In this document: in pieces, positions 45,638 to 55,063 of the stretch
How positions within the stretch are numbered: the first letter of the stretch is position 1
How the letters are laid out: the number at the start of each line of letters is the position of its first letter
Assembly (NCBI RefSeq): GCF_013177655.1
Contig: NZ_CP035946.1
Coordinates: forward strand, 620,001-684,000
DNA: 64,000 bases
Origin: Campylobacter canadensis
GTDB lineage: Bacteria; Campylobacterota; Campylobacteria; Campylobacterales; Campylobacteraceae
Direction: 5' to 3'
Position numbers and translations under genes: made by a program
The notes under the pieces: model-generated
Database searches by the model: none
What the model saw: the letters and a program-made list of their open reading frames with translations, nothing else
Told to the model about the DNA's origin: nothing

Positions 45638-45668
45638 TTAGCTTAAATATAAATTATATTTAAGCTAA
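45638..45668 (+). terminator. Long AT-rich terminator hairpin
   Basis: 15-bp perfect inverted repeat (45638-45652 with 45654-45668) 31 bases after the stop, followed by T-rich sequence. Confidence 0.65.
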
Positions 45669-46063
45669 TTTATTTATTCTTAACTTTAAAAGTAAAATAA
45701 TAATTCATTCTTTATTGTTTAACTAAACAAAGATTTTTTGTAACTTAAAGCCAATTTATAAATCAAATTTATATTTTTGTGTATTTTATTAGTGTATTTA
45801 TTCTTAAGAATAATAGTGTTTTTTAAATCTTTAATTTTGATTATTTAAATTCTTGCATTTGTTTTAAAACCTATCATTTATAATCTTTAAAAGGTTAAAT
45901 TAATTTCTATTTTAAAAATATTTTTTTAAGTAAATTAAGTTTTTTTACTGTAAAAAGATAAAAATTTAAAACTAGCAAATCGTTGTAAATTAGAAGAAAG
46001 GATTTATATTAGCTATTGTATAAAGACAAATAATTTTATTTAAGTATGTAAAAATGAAGTTAT
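45669..46063 (+). other. AT-rich gap between convergent genes; no gene seen
   Basis: About 395 bases between the terminators of the large secreted-protein gene and aroK. Stops are frequent in all frames and I see no repeat, RNA or gene remnant. Confidence 0.6.
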
Positions 46064-46097
46064 TTTAAATGTACTTTATAAATAAAGCACATTTAAA
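46064..46097 (-). terminator. Terminator of aroG-aroK
   Basis: A near-perfect stem (46064-46079 with 46082-46097, one mismatch at 46073/46088) lies 6 bases beyond the aroK stop on the minus strand. Confidence 0.7.
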
Positions 46098-46103
46098 TAT
46101 ATC

Positions 46104-46631
46104 TTATTTATTTTTTAGCAAATCAATACTTATTTTTGTATTATGCAAATTAAGATTTAAGAAAAATTCGCATATTTTTGCAAATTCTTTAAATTTTAAC
46201 TTTGAATTATCAATTTTAATATCAGCGTTTTTTTCATATAAAGCTAATCTTTTATTATAAAGTTTTTTTGCTTTGTCATCAAAAAGTGGTCTTTTGCCAT
46301 TATTTTTTACTCTTTTTTTAATTATAAAAAATGGCAAGTAAATATAAACTACAAAGCCCATTGTTTTTATATTTTCTAAGTTAGCAAAGCCACCACCACA
46401 AGAAATAATCAAATTGTTTTTTAAGCTTAATTCATCTTTTAACTCACATTCAAGTTTTCTAAAATATTCTTCTCCATAAGTTGCAAAGATATCTTTAATA
46501 CTCATTTGCATTCTTTCTTCAATCAAAATATCAGTATCAACAAGTTGTCTTTTAAAAATCTTTGCTAATTTTCTAGCTATTGTGCTTTTACCACAACCCA
46601 TAAAACCTATTAAAACTATATTTTTATTCAT
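46104..46631 (-). CDS. aroK: Shikimate kinase
   Basis: Phosphorylates shikimate at O3 in aromatic amino-acid synthesis. P-loop GFMGCGKST at about 8-16. The shikimate site includes VDTDILIEERMQMSI and the FRKLECELKDEL block with the binding Arg. GGGFAN corresponds to the usual CGGG motif (SCGGGFA). The lid has NGKRPLFDD. 175 residues is standard. The ATG overlaps the aroG stop by 4 nt, so the first and fifth steps of the shikimate pathway are co-expressed. Confidence 0.95.
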   Translation of the reverse strand: MNKNIVLIGFMGCGKSTIARKLAKIFKRQLVDTDILIEERMQMSIKDIFATYGEEYFRKLECELKDELSLKNNLIISCGGGFANLENIKTMGFVVYIYLPFFIIKKRVKNNGKRPLFDDKAKKLYNKRLALYEKNADIKIDNSKLKFKEFAKICEFFLNLNLHNTKISIDLLKNK

Positions 46632-47959
46632 TTTTCATTCATTAATTCAGCTATTAAGAATGCTAATTCTAAAGCTTGGTCAGCATTTAATCTTGGGTCG
46701 CATTGAGTTTCATAGCGTTTTTGTAAATCAGTACTTTTAATATTTACACTACCGCCAAGACATTCAGTAACATTTTGTCCTGTCATTTCAAAATGCACCC
46801 CACCTGGAATGATATTATTTACTTTTGCAATATGCCAAAAGCTTTTTACTTCTTGTAAAATATCATCAAATTTTCTTGTTTTGTACCCATCAATGCTTTG
46901 TGTATTACCGTGCATTGGGTCTATGCTATAAACTAGATTTAAGCCTTCTTTTGATAAATCTTTTAAGATATGTTCTAAATTAGAAATTTTATTTGCGCCC
47001 ATTCTAAAGATTATATTTAATCTTCCTGCTTCATTGTTTGGATTTAACACTTCGCATAATTTTAAAATATCACTAGAATTTGCATTTGCACCAATTTTTA
47101 CTCCAATAGGATTGCAAACCCTGCTTAGCATTTGCACATGAGCATCATTTACATTTCTTGTTCTTTCTCCAATCCAAAGCATATGAGCGCTGCAGTTGTA
47201 ATAATTATCGCTTAAACTATCCTTTCTTGTAAGAGCTGTTTCATAAGGCAATAATAAAGCTTCGTGGCTTGTATAAATTTTAGTTTCGTGTAATCTTGAA
47301 TCATTTTTAGAACTAATGCCATAACTTTCAAAAAATTTAATAGCTTCATTTACTTTATGGCATAAACTTTCATATTTGCTATCAATATCATCTCTTCTAA
47401 CAAAACCAAGATTTAATTTGTTAATTAAAGCTAAATCAGCAAGACCGCCAACACTAAAGGCTCTTAAAAGATTAAGCGTTGCTGCACTTTGCAAATAAGC
47501 TTTTAGCATTCTTTTTGCATCAGCCTTTCTTGCAAAGTCGTTAAATTCACAGGAATTTATAATATCTCCACGATAGCTAGGTAATTTTATATTATTTTTT
47601 TCTTCATAATCGCTTGAGCGAGGTTTTGCAAATTGCCCTGCCATTCTTGCAATTTTTACAACTTGCTTTCCACTGCCAAAACTTAAAACAAGTGCCATTT
47701 GTAAAAATAGCTTAAACATATCTCTTATATTATTTGCGTTAAAATCATTAAAGCTTTCAGCACAATCTCCACCTTGTAATAAAAAAGCTTCGCCTTTGCA
47801 AACTTTAGCTAAATCTTTTTTAAGTTCATTTGCTTCCATTGCAAAAATTAGTGGTGGATATGAGCTTAATTCTTTTATAACTTCTTGTAATTCTTCTTTG
47901 TTTTCATATTCTGGCTGTTGCGCAGCATTGTACTTAGTATAATCAAAAAACATTTTCAC
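46628..47959 (-). CDS. aroG: Class II (plant-type) DAHP synthase
   Basis: Condenses PEP with erythrose 4-phosphate, the entry step of aromatic synthesis. The class II signature blocks are LLQGGDCAESFNDF with the metal cysteine, RMAGQFAKPRS, KIGANANS, and IDPMHGNTQSIDGYKTRKFDD, followed by PGGVHFEMTGQNVTECLGG. 443 residues is typical for Campylobacter and Helicobacter. Feedback control cannot be read from the sequence. Overlaps aroK by 4 nt. Confidence 0.96.
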   Translation of the reverse strand: MKMFFDYTKYNAAQQPEYENKEELQEVIKELSSYPPLIFAMEANELKKDLAKVCKGEAFLLQGGDCAESFNDFNANNIRDMFKLFLQMALVLSFGSGKQVVKIARMAGQFAKPRSSDYEEKNNIKLPSYRGDIINSCEFNDFARKADAKRMLKAYLQSAATLNLLRAFSVGGLADLALINKLNLGFVRRDDIDSKYESLCHKVNEAIKFFESYGISSKNDSRLHETKIYTSHEALLLPYETALTRKDSLSDNYYNCSAHMLWIGERTRNVNDAHVQMLSRVCNPIGVKIGANANSSDILKLCEVLNPNNEAGRLNIIFRMGANKISNLEHILKDLSKEGLNLVYSIDPMHGNTQSIDGYKTRKFDDILQEVKSFWHIAKVNNIIPGGVHFEMTGQNVTECLGGSVNIKSTDLQKRYETQCDPRLNADQALELAFLIAELMNEK

Positions 47960-48033
47960 TCCTTTTTTAGTTGAATAATAATAATAAAATACTAATATTC
48001 GTTATAAAAATTTATTTTTTAAAGGTTTTTAAA

Positions 48034-48888
48034 GTGCATATTTTATTAGCTGCTTTTGTTTTTGCTTTTTGGGGCTTAGTGCCTATTTATTACAAACAAC
48101 TTTCTTTGGTAAGTGCTGAGGTGGTTATGGCGCATCGTATTATTTGGTCTGTTGTTTTGCTTGGAATTTTTTTATTTACAATTAAAAAATTAAGCCTAGC
48201 TTTAAAAGAACTAAAATCATTTAAAATGATGTTTATTTTATTTATATGCGGAGCTTTAATTAGTGCTGATTGGGGACTTTATATTTATATGATAGAATCT
48301 AATTTAATCTTAGAAACATCGCTAGGATATTTTATAGCACCTTTAATTGGTATTGTATTTTCAAGAATTTTTTTAAAAGAAAAGATGAGTTTTTTAGCTT
48401 GTATTAGTGTTTTATTAGTAGCAATAGCTTGTTTTATTGAAATTCTTTATTTTAAAAAGCTTCCTATTTTATCGGTAACTTTAGCCTTGTTAGTTAATTT
48501 TTATACTTTAATTAGAAAAAAAGTTTTTGTTAGTGCTATTTATGGATTTTTTTTAGAAACATTATTAATTTGTCCTTTTGCTATTGCATTTTTATTGTTT
48601 TTACCTAGTGCTAATAGACATTTTTCTTTTGATTATACTTTTATTTTACTTATTTTAAGTGGTTTGGTAACGCTGCTGCCTATGTTAGGATTTAATTATG
48701 CTACAAATAAATTAAAATTATCTTTACTTTCTTATTTGCAATATATTTGCCCGATAATTTCTTTTTTAGTTGCTATTTTTATATACAATGAAAGTTTAGA
48801 ATTTCATAAAATAATTTCATTTTCAATAATATTAATAGCTGTTGTGCTAAGTATAATTGATAGTTTAAGGGGTAAAAATAATGAATAG
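48034..48888 (+). CDS. rarD: RarD/EamA-family transporter
   Basis: 284 residues with ten hydrophobic segments, an inner-membrane drug/metabolite exporter of the RarD branch. Family marks are LLAAFVFAFWGLVPIYYKQL, AHRIIWSV, SADWGLYIYMIESNLILETSLGYFIAPL, and LKLSLLSYLQYICPIISFLVAIFIYNE. The frame is open back to 47971, but GTG 48034 with AAAGG 8 bases upstream fits the family N-terminus and I choose it. Divergent from aroG. The end overlaps the next gene by 8 nt. Substrate unknown. Confidence 0.88.
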   Translation: MHILLAAFVFAFWGLVPIYYKQLSLVSAEVVMAHRIIWSVVLLGIFLFTIKKLSLALKELKSFKMMFILFICGALISADWGLYIYMIESNLILETSLGYFIAPLIGIVFSRIFLKEKMSFLACISVLLVAIACFIEILYFKKLPILSVTLALLVNFYTLIRKKVFVSAIYGFFLETLLICPFAIAFLLFLPSANRHFSFDYTFILLILSGLVTLLPMLGFNYATNKLKLSLLSYLQYICPIISFLVAIFIYNESLEFHKIISFSIILIAVVLSIIDSLRGKNNE

Positions 48889-49315
48889 TGAAACTACTTT
48901 TTACATATTTGCTACAATAGTTGTAGTTTTGATATTTTTTAATATTTTAAAAAAAGTTTTTGCCGAGCTTGATAGAGCAAATTCTTTTAAGACGCAAGAT
49001 AATGTTGAAGACAAAAATTCTACCTTAACTAGGCTAGAAGTAATAGCAAAGCAAAATGAGCAAGCCTTAGGCTTTGTAAATGAATTAAAAGAATTATTTA
49101 ATTTTTACATACAAGAATTTAATAATAAAGAAAAAGCTAATGCTTTATTTAGTGTTTTATGTACATTTGAAAACAAAGACAGTGCAGAAATAACTGAAAA
49201 ACTAGGCGAACTTTTAGAAGAATTTGAAGAAGAAATAAGAAAGAATTTAAGTGAAGAAAAAGCAATTGAATTTAAAGAAAAAGCATATCAAAAATATCAG
49301 GAATATTTTCAATGA
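48881..49315 (+). CDS. Single-span membrane protein with helical tail, unknown
   Basis: 144 residues: one N-terminal membrane segment (FYIFATIVVVLIFFNIL) and a charged, strongly helical cytoplasmic part with coiled-coil character (ELGELLEEFEEEIRKNLSEEKAIEFKEKAYQKY region). I do not recognise a domain. It overlaps rarD by 8 nt and the next gene by 4 nt, so it belongs to a seven-gene run up to recG. Confidence 0.7.
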   Translation: MNSETTFYIFATIVVVLIFFNILKKVFAELDRANSFKTQDNVEDKNSTLTRLEVIAKQNEQALGFVNELKELFNFYIQEFNNKEKANALFSVLCTFENKDSAEITEKLGELLEEFEEEIRKNLSEEKAIEFKEKAYQKYQEYFQ

Positions 49316-49797
49316 GAGAATTTTTAATTAATAAATTATTTAAGTTTTCAAATGAGCCAATTAAATTTTTAGATTTAATTGAAGCAAATGCCTTATTTAA
49401 TGAAGGAATGTTAATTGACCCTGCAAAATTACATTTTAAGTTTAAGAATTTTAATACTTATTTTATTTATTTTTGCCTTTGTTTTTGCGTTTTAATGCCG
49501 CTTTTAGCTTTAAGTCATTTTATTTTTGAAAAGATTGATTTTCATATTAGCATTTTATCTAGTGTGTTTGTAACTTCTGCTGTGTTCATTTGTTTTGATA
49601 TTTTTAAAATAAATATAAGAAAAGTCGCATCAAAAAGACAAATTCTTTGTGCTTGGAAAATACATTTTGCTTATTTTGAATACGAAAAATATAATTTAAA
49701 AGTAAATGAGATTTATTCAAAAGCAAAACAGCTTCAAATTCCAAACTCAAAATTAGAGCAATTTATTTTAGAAAATCTTGTAAAGGAGAGTGTATGA
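49312..49797 (+). CDS. Two-span membrane protein, unknown
   Basis: 161 residues with two membrane segments (about 49-71 and 77-97) and a helical, lysine-rich C-terminal part. The N-terminal 45 residues are soluble and acidic. No family recognised. It is coupled by 4-nt overlaps to the single-span protein upstream and the FAH-family enzyme downstream. Confidence 0.7.
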   Translation: MREFLINKLFKFSNEPIKFLDLIEANALFNEGMLIDPAKLHFKFKNFNTYFIYFCLCFCVLMPLLALSHFIFEKIDFHISILSSVFVTSAVFICFDIFKINIRKVASKRQILCAWKIHFAYFEYEKYNLKVNEIYSKAKQLQIPNSKLEQFILENLVKESV

Positions 49798-50633
49798 AAA
49801 TAATTAGATTTATGCACGAAAATAAGTGTTTTTATGGAAAATTAAATGAAGATTTAAGCATTGATAGGATTTTAATTAATGATTATTTAGAGCTTTTTTC
49901 AGATTTTAAGTGCGAAAAAACTAAGTTTAGTTTAAATGATGTTAAGCTTTTAAGCCCTATTGATGCACCTAAACAAGATGTAATTTGCTTAGGAATTAAT
50001 TATTTAGAACACGCAAAAGAAAGTTATAAATTCAAAGGCATTGATTTTGATGGGCAAAGGCAAGATGCGGTGTATTTTGCAAAAAGAGTAAATGAATTTA
50101 AAAATCCTAATGATGAATTAGTATTAAATGGACTTAAGCTTGATTATGAATGTGAATTAGCTTTGATTTTAAAAAAAGATGCTTATAAAATTAGTGCTAA
50201 TTTTGATGATTATATTTTTGGTTATACGATTTTAAATGATGTTAGCGAAAGAGCTATTCAAAATAAACACAAACAATGGTATATGGGAAAAAGCTTAGAA
50301 AATTCTTGCCCTTTTGGACCTTTTATAAATACAGATTTAACTATAAAACAAGCAAGTAATTTAGAAATTAAATGTTATGTAAATGATGAATTAAGGCAAA
50401 ATTCAAATACAAATTTATTAATTTTTGATATTGAATATATCTTAAAAGAATTAAGCTCATACACAAAATTAAAAGCAGGAACGATAATTAGTACAGGAAC
50501 TCCAAGCGGAGTTGCAATGGGCTTTACTCCGCCAAAATTCTTAAAATCACAAGATAAGATTGAATGCAAAATAGAGAATTTAGGTTCTTTAATTAATTAT
50601 ATAAAGGTAGAAAATGAATGCAGCATTAATTAG
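49794..50633 (+). CDS. Fumarylacetoacetate hydrolase (FAH) family enzyme
   Basis: 279 residues. The catalytic domain starts at KQDVICLGINYLEHAKES. DGQRQDAVYFAKRVN and YECELALILKK carry the metal-binding acidic residues of the family, FGYTILNDVSERAIQ and GKSLENSCPFGP follow, and ISTGTPSGVAMGF closes the site. Members hydrolyse, decarboxylate or tautomerise 2-keto acids and oxaloacetate; oxaloacetate tautomerase or decarboxylase activity is the common housekeeping role. Overlaps mqnC by 20 nt, but no direct link to menaquinone synthesis is known to me. Confidence 0.88.
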   Translation: MKIIRFMHENKCFYGKLNEDLSIDRILINDYLELFSDFKCEKTKFSLNDVKLLSPIDAPKQDVICLGINYLEHAKESYKFKGIDFDGQRQDAVYFAKRVNEFKNPNDELVLNGLKLDYECELALILKKDAYKISANFDDYIFGYTILNDVSERAIQNKHKQWYMGKSLENSCPFGPFINTDLTIKQASNLEIKCYVNDELRQNSNTNLLIFDIEYILKELSSYTKLKAGTIISTGTPSGVAMGFTPPKFLKSQDKIECKIENLGSLINYIKVENECSIN

Positions 50634-51768
50634 TAAAAAAATTAATACAAATTACATAAAAGACGCTTTTAGTGTTCATAAAGATTGGCAAAATCCTTAC
50701 GCACCTAAAGGGCTTTTAAAACGCATTAGCAAAGAACAAGCATTAGATTTATTAAAAAATGAAAGCTTAGCAAAATTAGGAGAACTTGCCTTTGAAGCTA
50801 AATTAAAACTACACCCAGAAAAAATTACAAGCTTTGTTGTTGATAGAAATATAAATTACACTAATGTTTGCTTAGTTGATTGTAAATTTTGTGCTTTTTA
50901 CCGCCATGCAAAAGATAGTGATTCTTATGTTTTAAGCTTTGAAGAAATAGGAAAAAAAATAGAAGAATTAATAGCAATAGGCGGAACTCAGATATTATTT
51001 CAAGGTGGAGTGCATCCTAAACTTGATATTACTTGGTATGAAGAATTACTTAGTTATATTAGCACTAATTATCCAAGTATTACAATTCATGGTTTTAGCG
51101 CAGTAGAGATTTATTACATTGCTAAAATTAGTAAAATTAGCACTCAAGAAGTTTTGCAAAGAATGAGTGCAAAGGGGCTTTATTCTATTCCAGGAGCTGG
51201 TGCTGAAATATTAAGCGATAGGGTAAGAGATATAGTTGCACCAAGTAAATGTGATAGCAAAACTTGGATAGATATTCATAGACAAGCACATAATTTAGGC
51301 TTACTTTCATCGGCTACAATGATGTTTGGACATATTGAAAGTGATGAAGAAATTATTGAGCATTTAGATTTATTAAGAAAGTTACAAGATGAAACAGGCG
51401 GATTTAGAGCCTTCATTTTATGGAGCTTTCAAGGAAAAAATACAAAATTAAAAGAGCAAAGACCAGATATCTTACACGCATCAAGTAATAGATATTTAAG
51501 ATTATTAGCTATTGCAAGATTGTATCTTGATAACTTTGCAAATATTCAAAGCTCTTGGGTTACTCAAGGCTCTTATGTAGGGCAATTAGCATTAAAATTT
51601 GGAGCAAATGACCTTGGTTCAACAATGATGGAAGAAAATGTAGTTGCTGCTGCAGGAGCAAAGTTTAGAATGAATGAAGAGCAAATGATACATTTAATAA
51701 AAGACATAGGCGAAAAAGCAGTAAAAAGAGATACAGCTTACAATATTTTGGAAGAATTTTATGAGTAA
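50614..51768 (+). CDS. mqnC: Cyclic dehypoxanthinyl futalosine synthase
   Basis: Radical SAM enzyme that cyclises dehypoxanthinyl futalosine in the futalosine menaquinone pathway. The cluster motif is CLVDCKFCAFYR (C-x3-C-x2-C) after DRNINYTNV. GGTQILFQGGVHP and SIPGAGAEILSDRVRDI are MqnC signatures. The 384 residues include about 30 N-terminal residues more than many family members; the ATG at 50614 has a usable ribosome site (AAAGGTAG) and overlaps the FAH gene by 20 nt, so I keep it. Works with mqnE at 31591. Confidence 0.95.
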   Translation: MNAALISKKINTNYIKDAFSVHKDWQNPYAPKGLLKRISKEQALDLLKNESLAKLGELAFEAKLKLHPEKITSFVVDRNINYTNVCLVDCKFCAFYRHAKDSDSYVLSFEEIGKKIEELIAIGGTQILFQGGVHPKLDITWYEELLSYISTNYPSITIHGFSAVEIYYIAKISKISTQEVLQRMSAKGLYSIPGAGAEILSDRVRDIVAPSKCDSKTWIDIHRQAHNLGLLSSATMMFGHIESDEEIIEHLDLLRKLQDETGGFRAFILWSFQGKNTKLKEQRPDILHASSNRYLRLLAIARLYLDNFANIQSSWVTQGSYVGQLALKFGANDLGSTMMEENVVAAAGAKFRMNEEQMIHLIKDIGEKAVKRDTAYNILEEFYE

Positions 51769-52891
51769 TTTTTATTATTTAGAAAATAAGCAAAATGATT
51801 TATGTTATATTAGTTTAAATTATGCTTTAGCAGGTAGAATTTATGCAAATGAAAATGCTATTTATGCTCAATATTTATACAATGAAGGCTTAAGCGATAG
51901 TTTTTTAAAAAAGTTACAAATTAGGGCTATTGAAATGTATGCTGATATTGGCTTTTTTGACTTTGGTATTAATATGCTTTGTTTAAAAAAGGAGCTTGAT
52001 TATGCCTTAAAAGCGTTAGAAGAAAGTTTAAATAATTTAAATTATGATAATTTAGATTTAGTTGCTTTTAAAATAAAATCAGATTTTGCCTTAGAAAACG
52101 ATAATAATAATTCATTATCAGCTATGAATTTAATGCAAAATTATTTTAAAAATGGTTTTAAAAATGGTTATTTTGCTGATTATCAAAATTATAAGCTAAA
52201 TGATATAAAAAATTATTTTGATAGTTTAAAAACTAAGCCTTTAAGAATAGTAGCTAGTGCGAATTTAAATGCAGTGCAAGAAGAAAAATTAAAGAATTTA
52301 AGTAAAGAAATTAGTTTTGATTATGAAAAATTAGAAATTAATGCAAGTTTTGATTATGGCTTAAATAAGGATATTTCTCAAAGTTTTATTACCTTTGTTT
52401 GCCCTTTAATAATGCATACTTTAAAAGACAGTGCTTGTGCTAAGATTTTAAGTTTTATTTTAGGCGGTGGTTTTGGCTCTTTACTTATGGAAGAAATTAG
52501 AGTAAAAAAAGGTCTAGCCTATAGTGTTTATGCGCATACTCTTTCTTATAAAAACAACCATACTTTAAAAGGTGCAGTTCAAACAAAAAATGAGAGTAAA
52601 GAAGAAGTAAAAAAAATAATTTTAGATATCTTAAATAATAATGAATTAATTACAAAAGAGCATTTTTTAAAAGCCAAAGAATATATTATTGGAAGCGAAG
52701 TTTTACAGTATCAAACAATAGCAAAACGCCATACAATAGCACAAAGTGAGATTTTTTCAAATAAAAAGCTTTCATACAACAAAGAGCTTTTAGAATGTAT
52801 TAAAAATACTGATTTTGATGATTTTAAAGAAAATATTAAAAAACAAGATTTAAGTAAAGTTTGTTTTTTTACAGTTGGTAAAAATGGATGA
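51761..52891 (+). CDS. M16-family peptidase-like protein lacking the zinc motif
   Basis: 376 residues shaped like the M16 (pitrilysin/processing peptidase) fold. The second-half R/Y region is well conserved: LGGGFGSLLMEEIRVKKGLAYSVYA. The HxxEH zinc motif expected in the first ~70 residues is missing; that part reads AQYLYNEGLSDSFLKK. The protein resembles C. jejuni Cj0805 in neighbourhood with recG-like genes, but I cannot confirm that. As it stands it should be proteolytically inactive, or the partner half of a two-subunit M16 enzyme whose HxxEH subunit lies elsewhere. Overlaps mqnC and recG by 8 nt each. Confidence 0.75.
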   Translation: MSNFYYLENKQNDLCYISLNYALAGRIYANENAIYAQYLYNEGLSDSFLKKLQIRAIEMYADIGFFDFGINMLCLKKELDYALKALEESLNNLNYDNLDLVAFKIKSDFALENDNNNSLSAMNLMQNYFKNGFKNGYFADYQNYKLNDIKNYFDSLKTKPLRIVASANLNAVQEEKLKNLSKEISFDYEKLEINASFDYGLNKDISQSFITFVCPLIMHTLKDSACAKILSFILGGGFGSLLMEEIRVKKGLAYSVYAHTLSYKNNHTLKGAVQTKNESKEEVKKIILDILNNNELITKEHFLKAKEYIIGSEVLQYQTIAKRHTIAQSEIFSNKKLSYNKELLECIKNTDFDDFKENIKKQDLSKVCFFTVGKNG

Positions 52892-54665
52892 AATATTAGC
52901 TCAGCTATCTTGTAAAAATATTGTTGATTTAGCACTTTTAATGCCTAAAAGGATTGAGAATTTAAATTTCGCATCAACATATACTTTAAATGCAAATAAT
53001 TGTGCCTTAGTTGAGATTTTAGAGCAAAAATTTGCCTTTAATAAACTTTATTGCAATTGTTATTGTAAAAACTGGGATTTACCATGCCAAATAACTATTT
53101 TTAACGCAAAACCCTTTCACAAGGCATTATTTGCAAAAGGCAAGGAAGTTATTGTTTATTCAAAGGTAAGTGAATATGCAGGAATAGCCCAATTTATAAA
53201 TCCAAAAATTTTAAAAAATAGCGGAAATATTAATTTTATTTACTCAATTAAGGGCGTAAAAGATGAGGTAATTACAAAGGCAAAAAAAGAATTTATAAAT
53301 GAAAATATCTTAAAAGAATATAAAATTCCAAAAAGATATATTGATATTTTACTTGCTATGTGTGATGAAGAAAGTGCTTTAAAATATTTTGAAAGTGAAG
53401 AATTAAAACATTGTTTAAAATATGTAGAATTGCTTGTTCATTTGCAAGAATTAAGCAAGGTTTATCAAAATAAAAATTTAAATGAGAAAATCAAAACTCA
53501 AAATATTGATTCTTGGATAAAAACTTTACCATTTAAACCAACTAACGACCAAATAAATGCAATAAATGATATAAAGCAAGACCTAGCAAAAACAAGCACA
53601 AAAACAAGAATAGTAATGGGCGATGTTGGTTCTGGAAAAAGTTTAGTAATGTTTGCAGCAGCTTTAATGTGCTATCCAAAAAAAGTTTTACTTATGGCTC
53701 CAACTTCAATACTAGCTACTCAACTTTACAATGAGGCTAAAAGGTTATTGCCAGGTTATGTAAAAATTATGCTTTTGCAAAAAAGCCCCAGTAAAAGTAT
53801 GATAAAACAAGCATTGGAGTGTAATTTTATTATAGGAACTCATTCTTTGCTTTATCAAGATTTTGATGATATTGCCCTTGTTATGGTTGATGAGCAACAA
53901 AGATTTAGCACAAAACAAAGAGAAAAATTAAGTAAGGCAAATTATGAAAATATTCAACCGCATTACATTGAATTTAGTGCAACTCCTATTCCAAGAACAA
54001 CAGCTTTAATTCATAAAAATATCTTTTCTTATTCTTTTATAAAACAAATGCCTTTTAAAAAAGACATTCAAACAATCTTAATGAATGTAAAAGATAGTAA
54101 TAATTTATTTTTACATATGGATGAAGAGATTAAAAAAAATAATCAAATAATTATAGTCTATCCACTTATTGAAGAAAGCAAAAATAGTATTTATAAACCA
54201 CTTGAGAGCGTGCAAGAATTTTATATTAATAGATTTAGCAATGTTTATTCAACGCACGGAAAAGATAAAAATAAAGAAGAAATTATGAAAGAATTTTCTC
54301 AAAATGGCTCTGTGCTGCTTAGTACAACTATAGTTGAGGTTGGTATTTCTTTACCAAGACTTAGCATTATTGTAATAGTTGCACCTGAAAGATACGGGCT
54401 TTCAACCCTGCACCAGTTAAGGGGTAGGATAGGAAGAAATGGGGTTAAATCATATTGTTACTTACTTAGCAAAAATGAATTTTCTAATAGGCTTTGTGAA
54501 TTTGCTAATACTCTTGATGGTTTTGAGATTGCACAAATTGATTTAAAAAATAGAAAAAGCGGAGATTTAATAGAAGGGCAAAATCAACACGGAGAACAGT
54601 TTAAGTATTTTGATGAATATAGCGATAGAGCGATAATTGAAGAAGTTTTAGCTAATAAATTATAA
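52884..54665 (+). CDS. recG: ATP-dependent DNA helicase RecG
   Basis: Remodels stalled forks and branched DNA. Walker A is GDVGSGKSLV. The Walker B/DEAH position reads MVDEQQRFSTKQRE, where most RecG have DEQH. FSATPIPRT and the C-terminal VEVGISLPRLSIIVIVAPERYGLSTLHQLRGRIGR region (motifs V-VI) are clear. 593 residues is about 100 fewer than E. coli RecG, the difference lying in the N-terminal wedge domain, as in other Campylobacter. I choose ATG 52884 over the in-frame TTG 52875. The last gene of the run starting with rarD. Confidence 0.94.
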   Translation: MDEILAQLSCKNIVDLALLMPKRIENLNFASTYTLNANNCALVEILEQKFAFNKLYCNCYCKNWDLPCQITIFNAKPFHKALFAKGKEVIVYSKVSEYAGIAQFINPKILKNSGNINFIYSIKGVKDEVITKAKKEFINENILKEYKIPKRYIDILLAMCDEESALKYFESEELKHCLKYVELLVHLQELSKVYQNKNLNEKIKTQNIDSWIKTLPFKPTNDQINAINDIKQDLAKTSTKTRIVMGDVGSGKSLVMFAAALMCYPKKVLLMAPTSILATQLYNEAKRLLPGYVKIMLLQKSPSKSMIKQALECNFIIGTHSLLYQDFDDIALVMVDEQQRFSTKQREKLSKANYENIQPHYIEFSATPIPRTTALIHKNIFSYSFIKQMPFKKDIQTILMNVKDSNNLFLHMDEEIKKNNQIIIVYPLIEESKNSIYKPLESVQEFYINRFSNVYSTHGKDKNKEEIMKEFSQNGSVLLSTTIVEVGISLPRLSIIVIVAPERYGLSTLHQLRGRIGRNGVKSYCYLLSKNEFSNRLCEFANTLDGFEIAQIDLKNRKSGDLIEGQNQHGEQFKYFDEYSDRAIIEEVLANKL

Positions 54666-55063
54666 TAAAAAAATATAAAAATATGCAGCTTTAATAATAT
54701 TTATAAAGGTGATTATAAAAAATAAAAAAATTTTTATAAGGAGTAATAAGTATACGGGTTTTATATATTATAAAAGGAGACTAAAAATAAAAAATCAAGC
54801 TTCGTTGTAACATTTTTTAGTAATGATTTAGAAAGCTTTGCATATTTAAGTATAAAAACACTAATTATTAATGCTACAAGGATAATTCCTATACCTTATA
54901 AAAAATCAAGTGAATTATTTTTTTCATATTCATTATGAATTAGAATTATTTATAATGGCTTAAAAAATCTTGGTTTTAAACTATTTATGAGCTAAAACAT
55001 ACAAAAATAAATTCTAGAATTTATTTTTGTAATTTTAAAGGCATAATTAATCTATAAAAGCAA
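54666..55063 (+). other. Decayed sequence downstream of recG
   Basis: No intact gene. On the minus strand 54761-54898 still reads as a hydrophobic segment and basic tail (GIGIILVALIISVFILKYAKLSKS), with a stop directly upstream, so it may be the remnant of a small membrane protein. A 30-bp perfect palindrome lies at 55001-55030. Confidence 0.45.
55001..55030. terminator. 30-bp perfect palindrome, possible bidirectional terminator
   Basis: Positions 55001-55015 are the exact reverse complement of 55016-55030, centred on TCTAGA. Each strand ends in a T-rich arm. It lies between recG and a decayed minus-strand gene. Confidence 0.5.
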
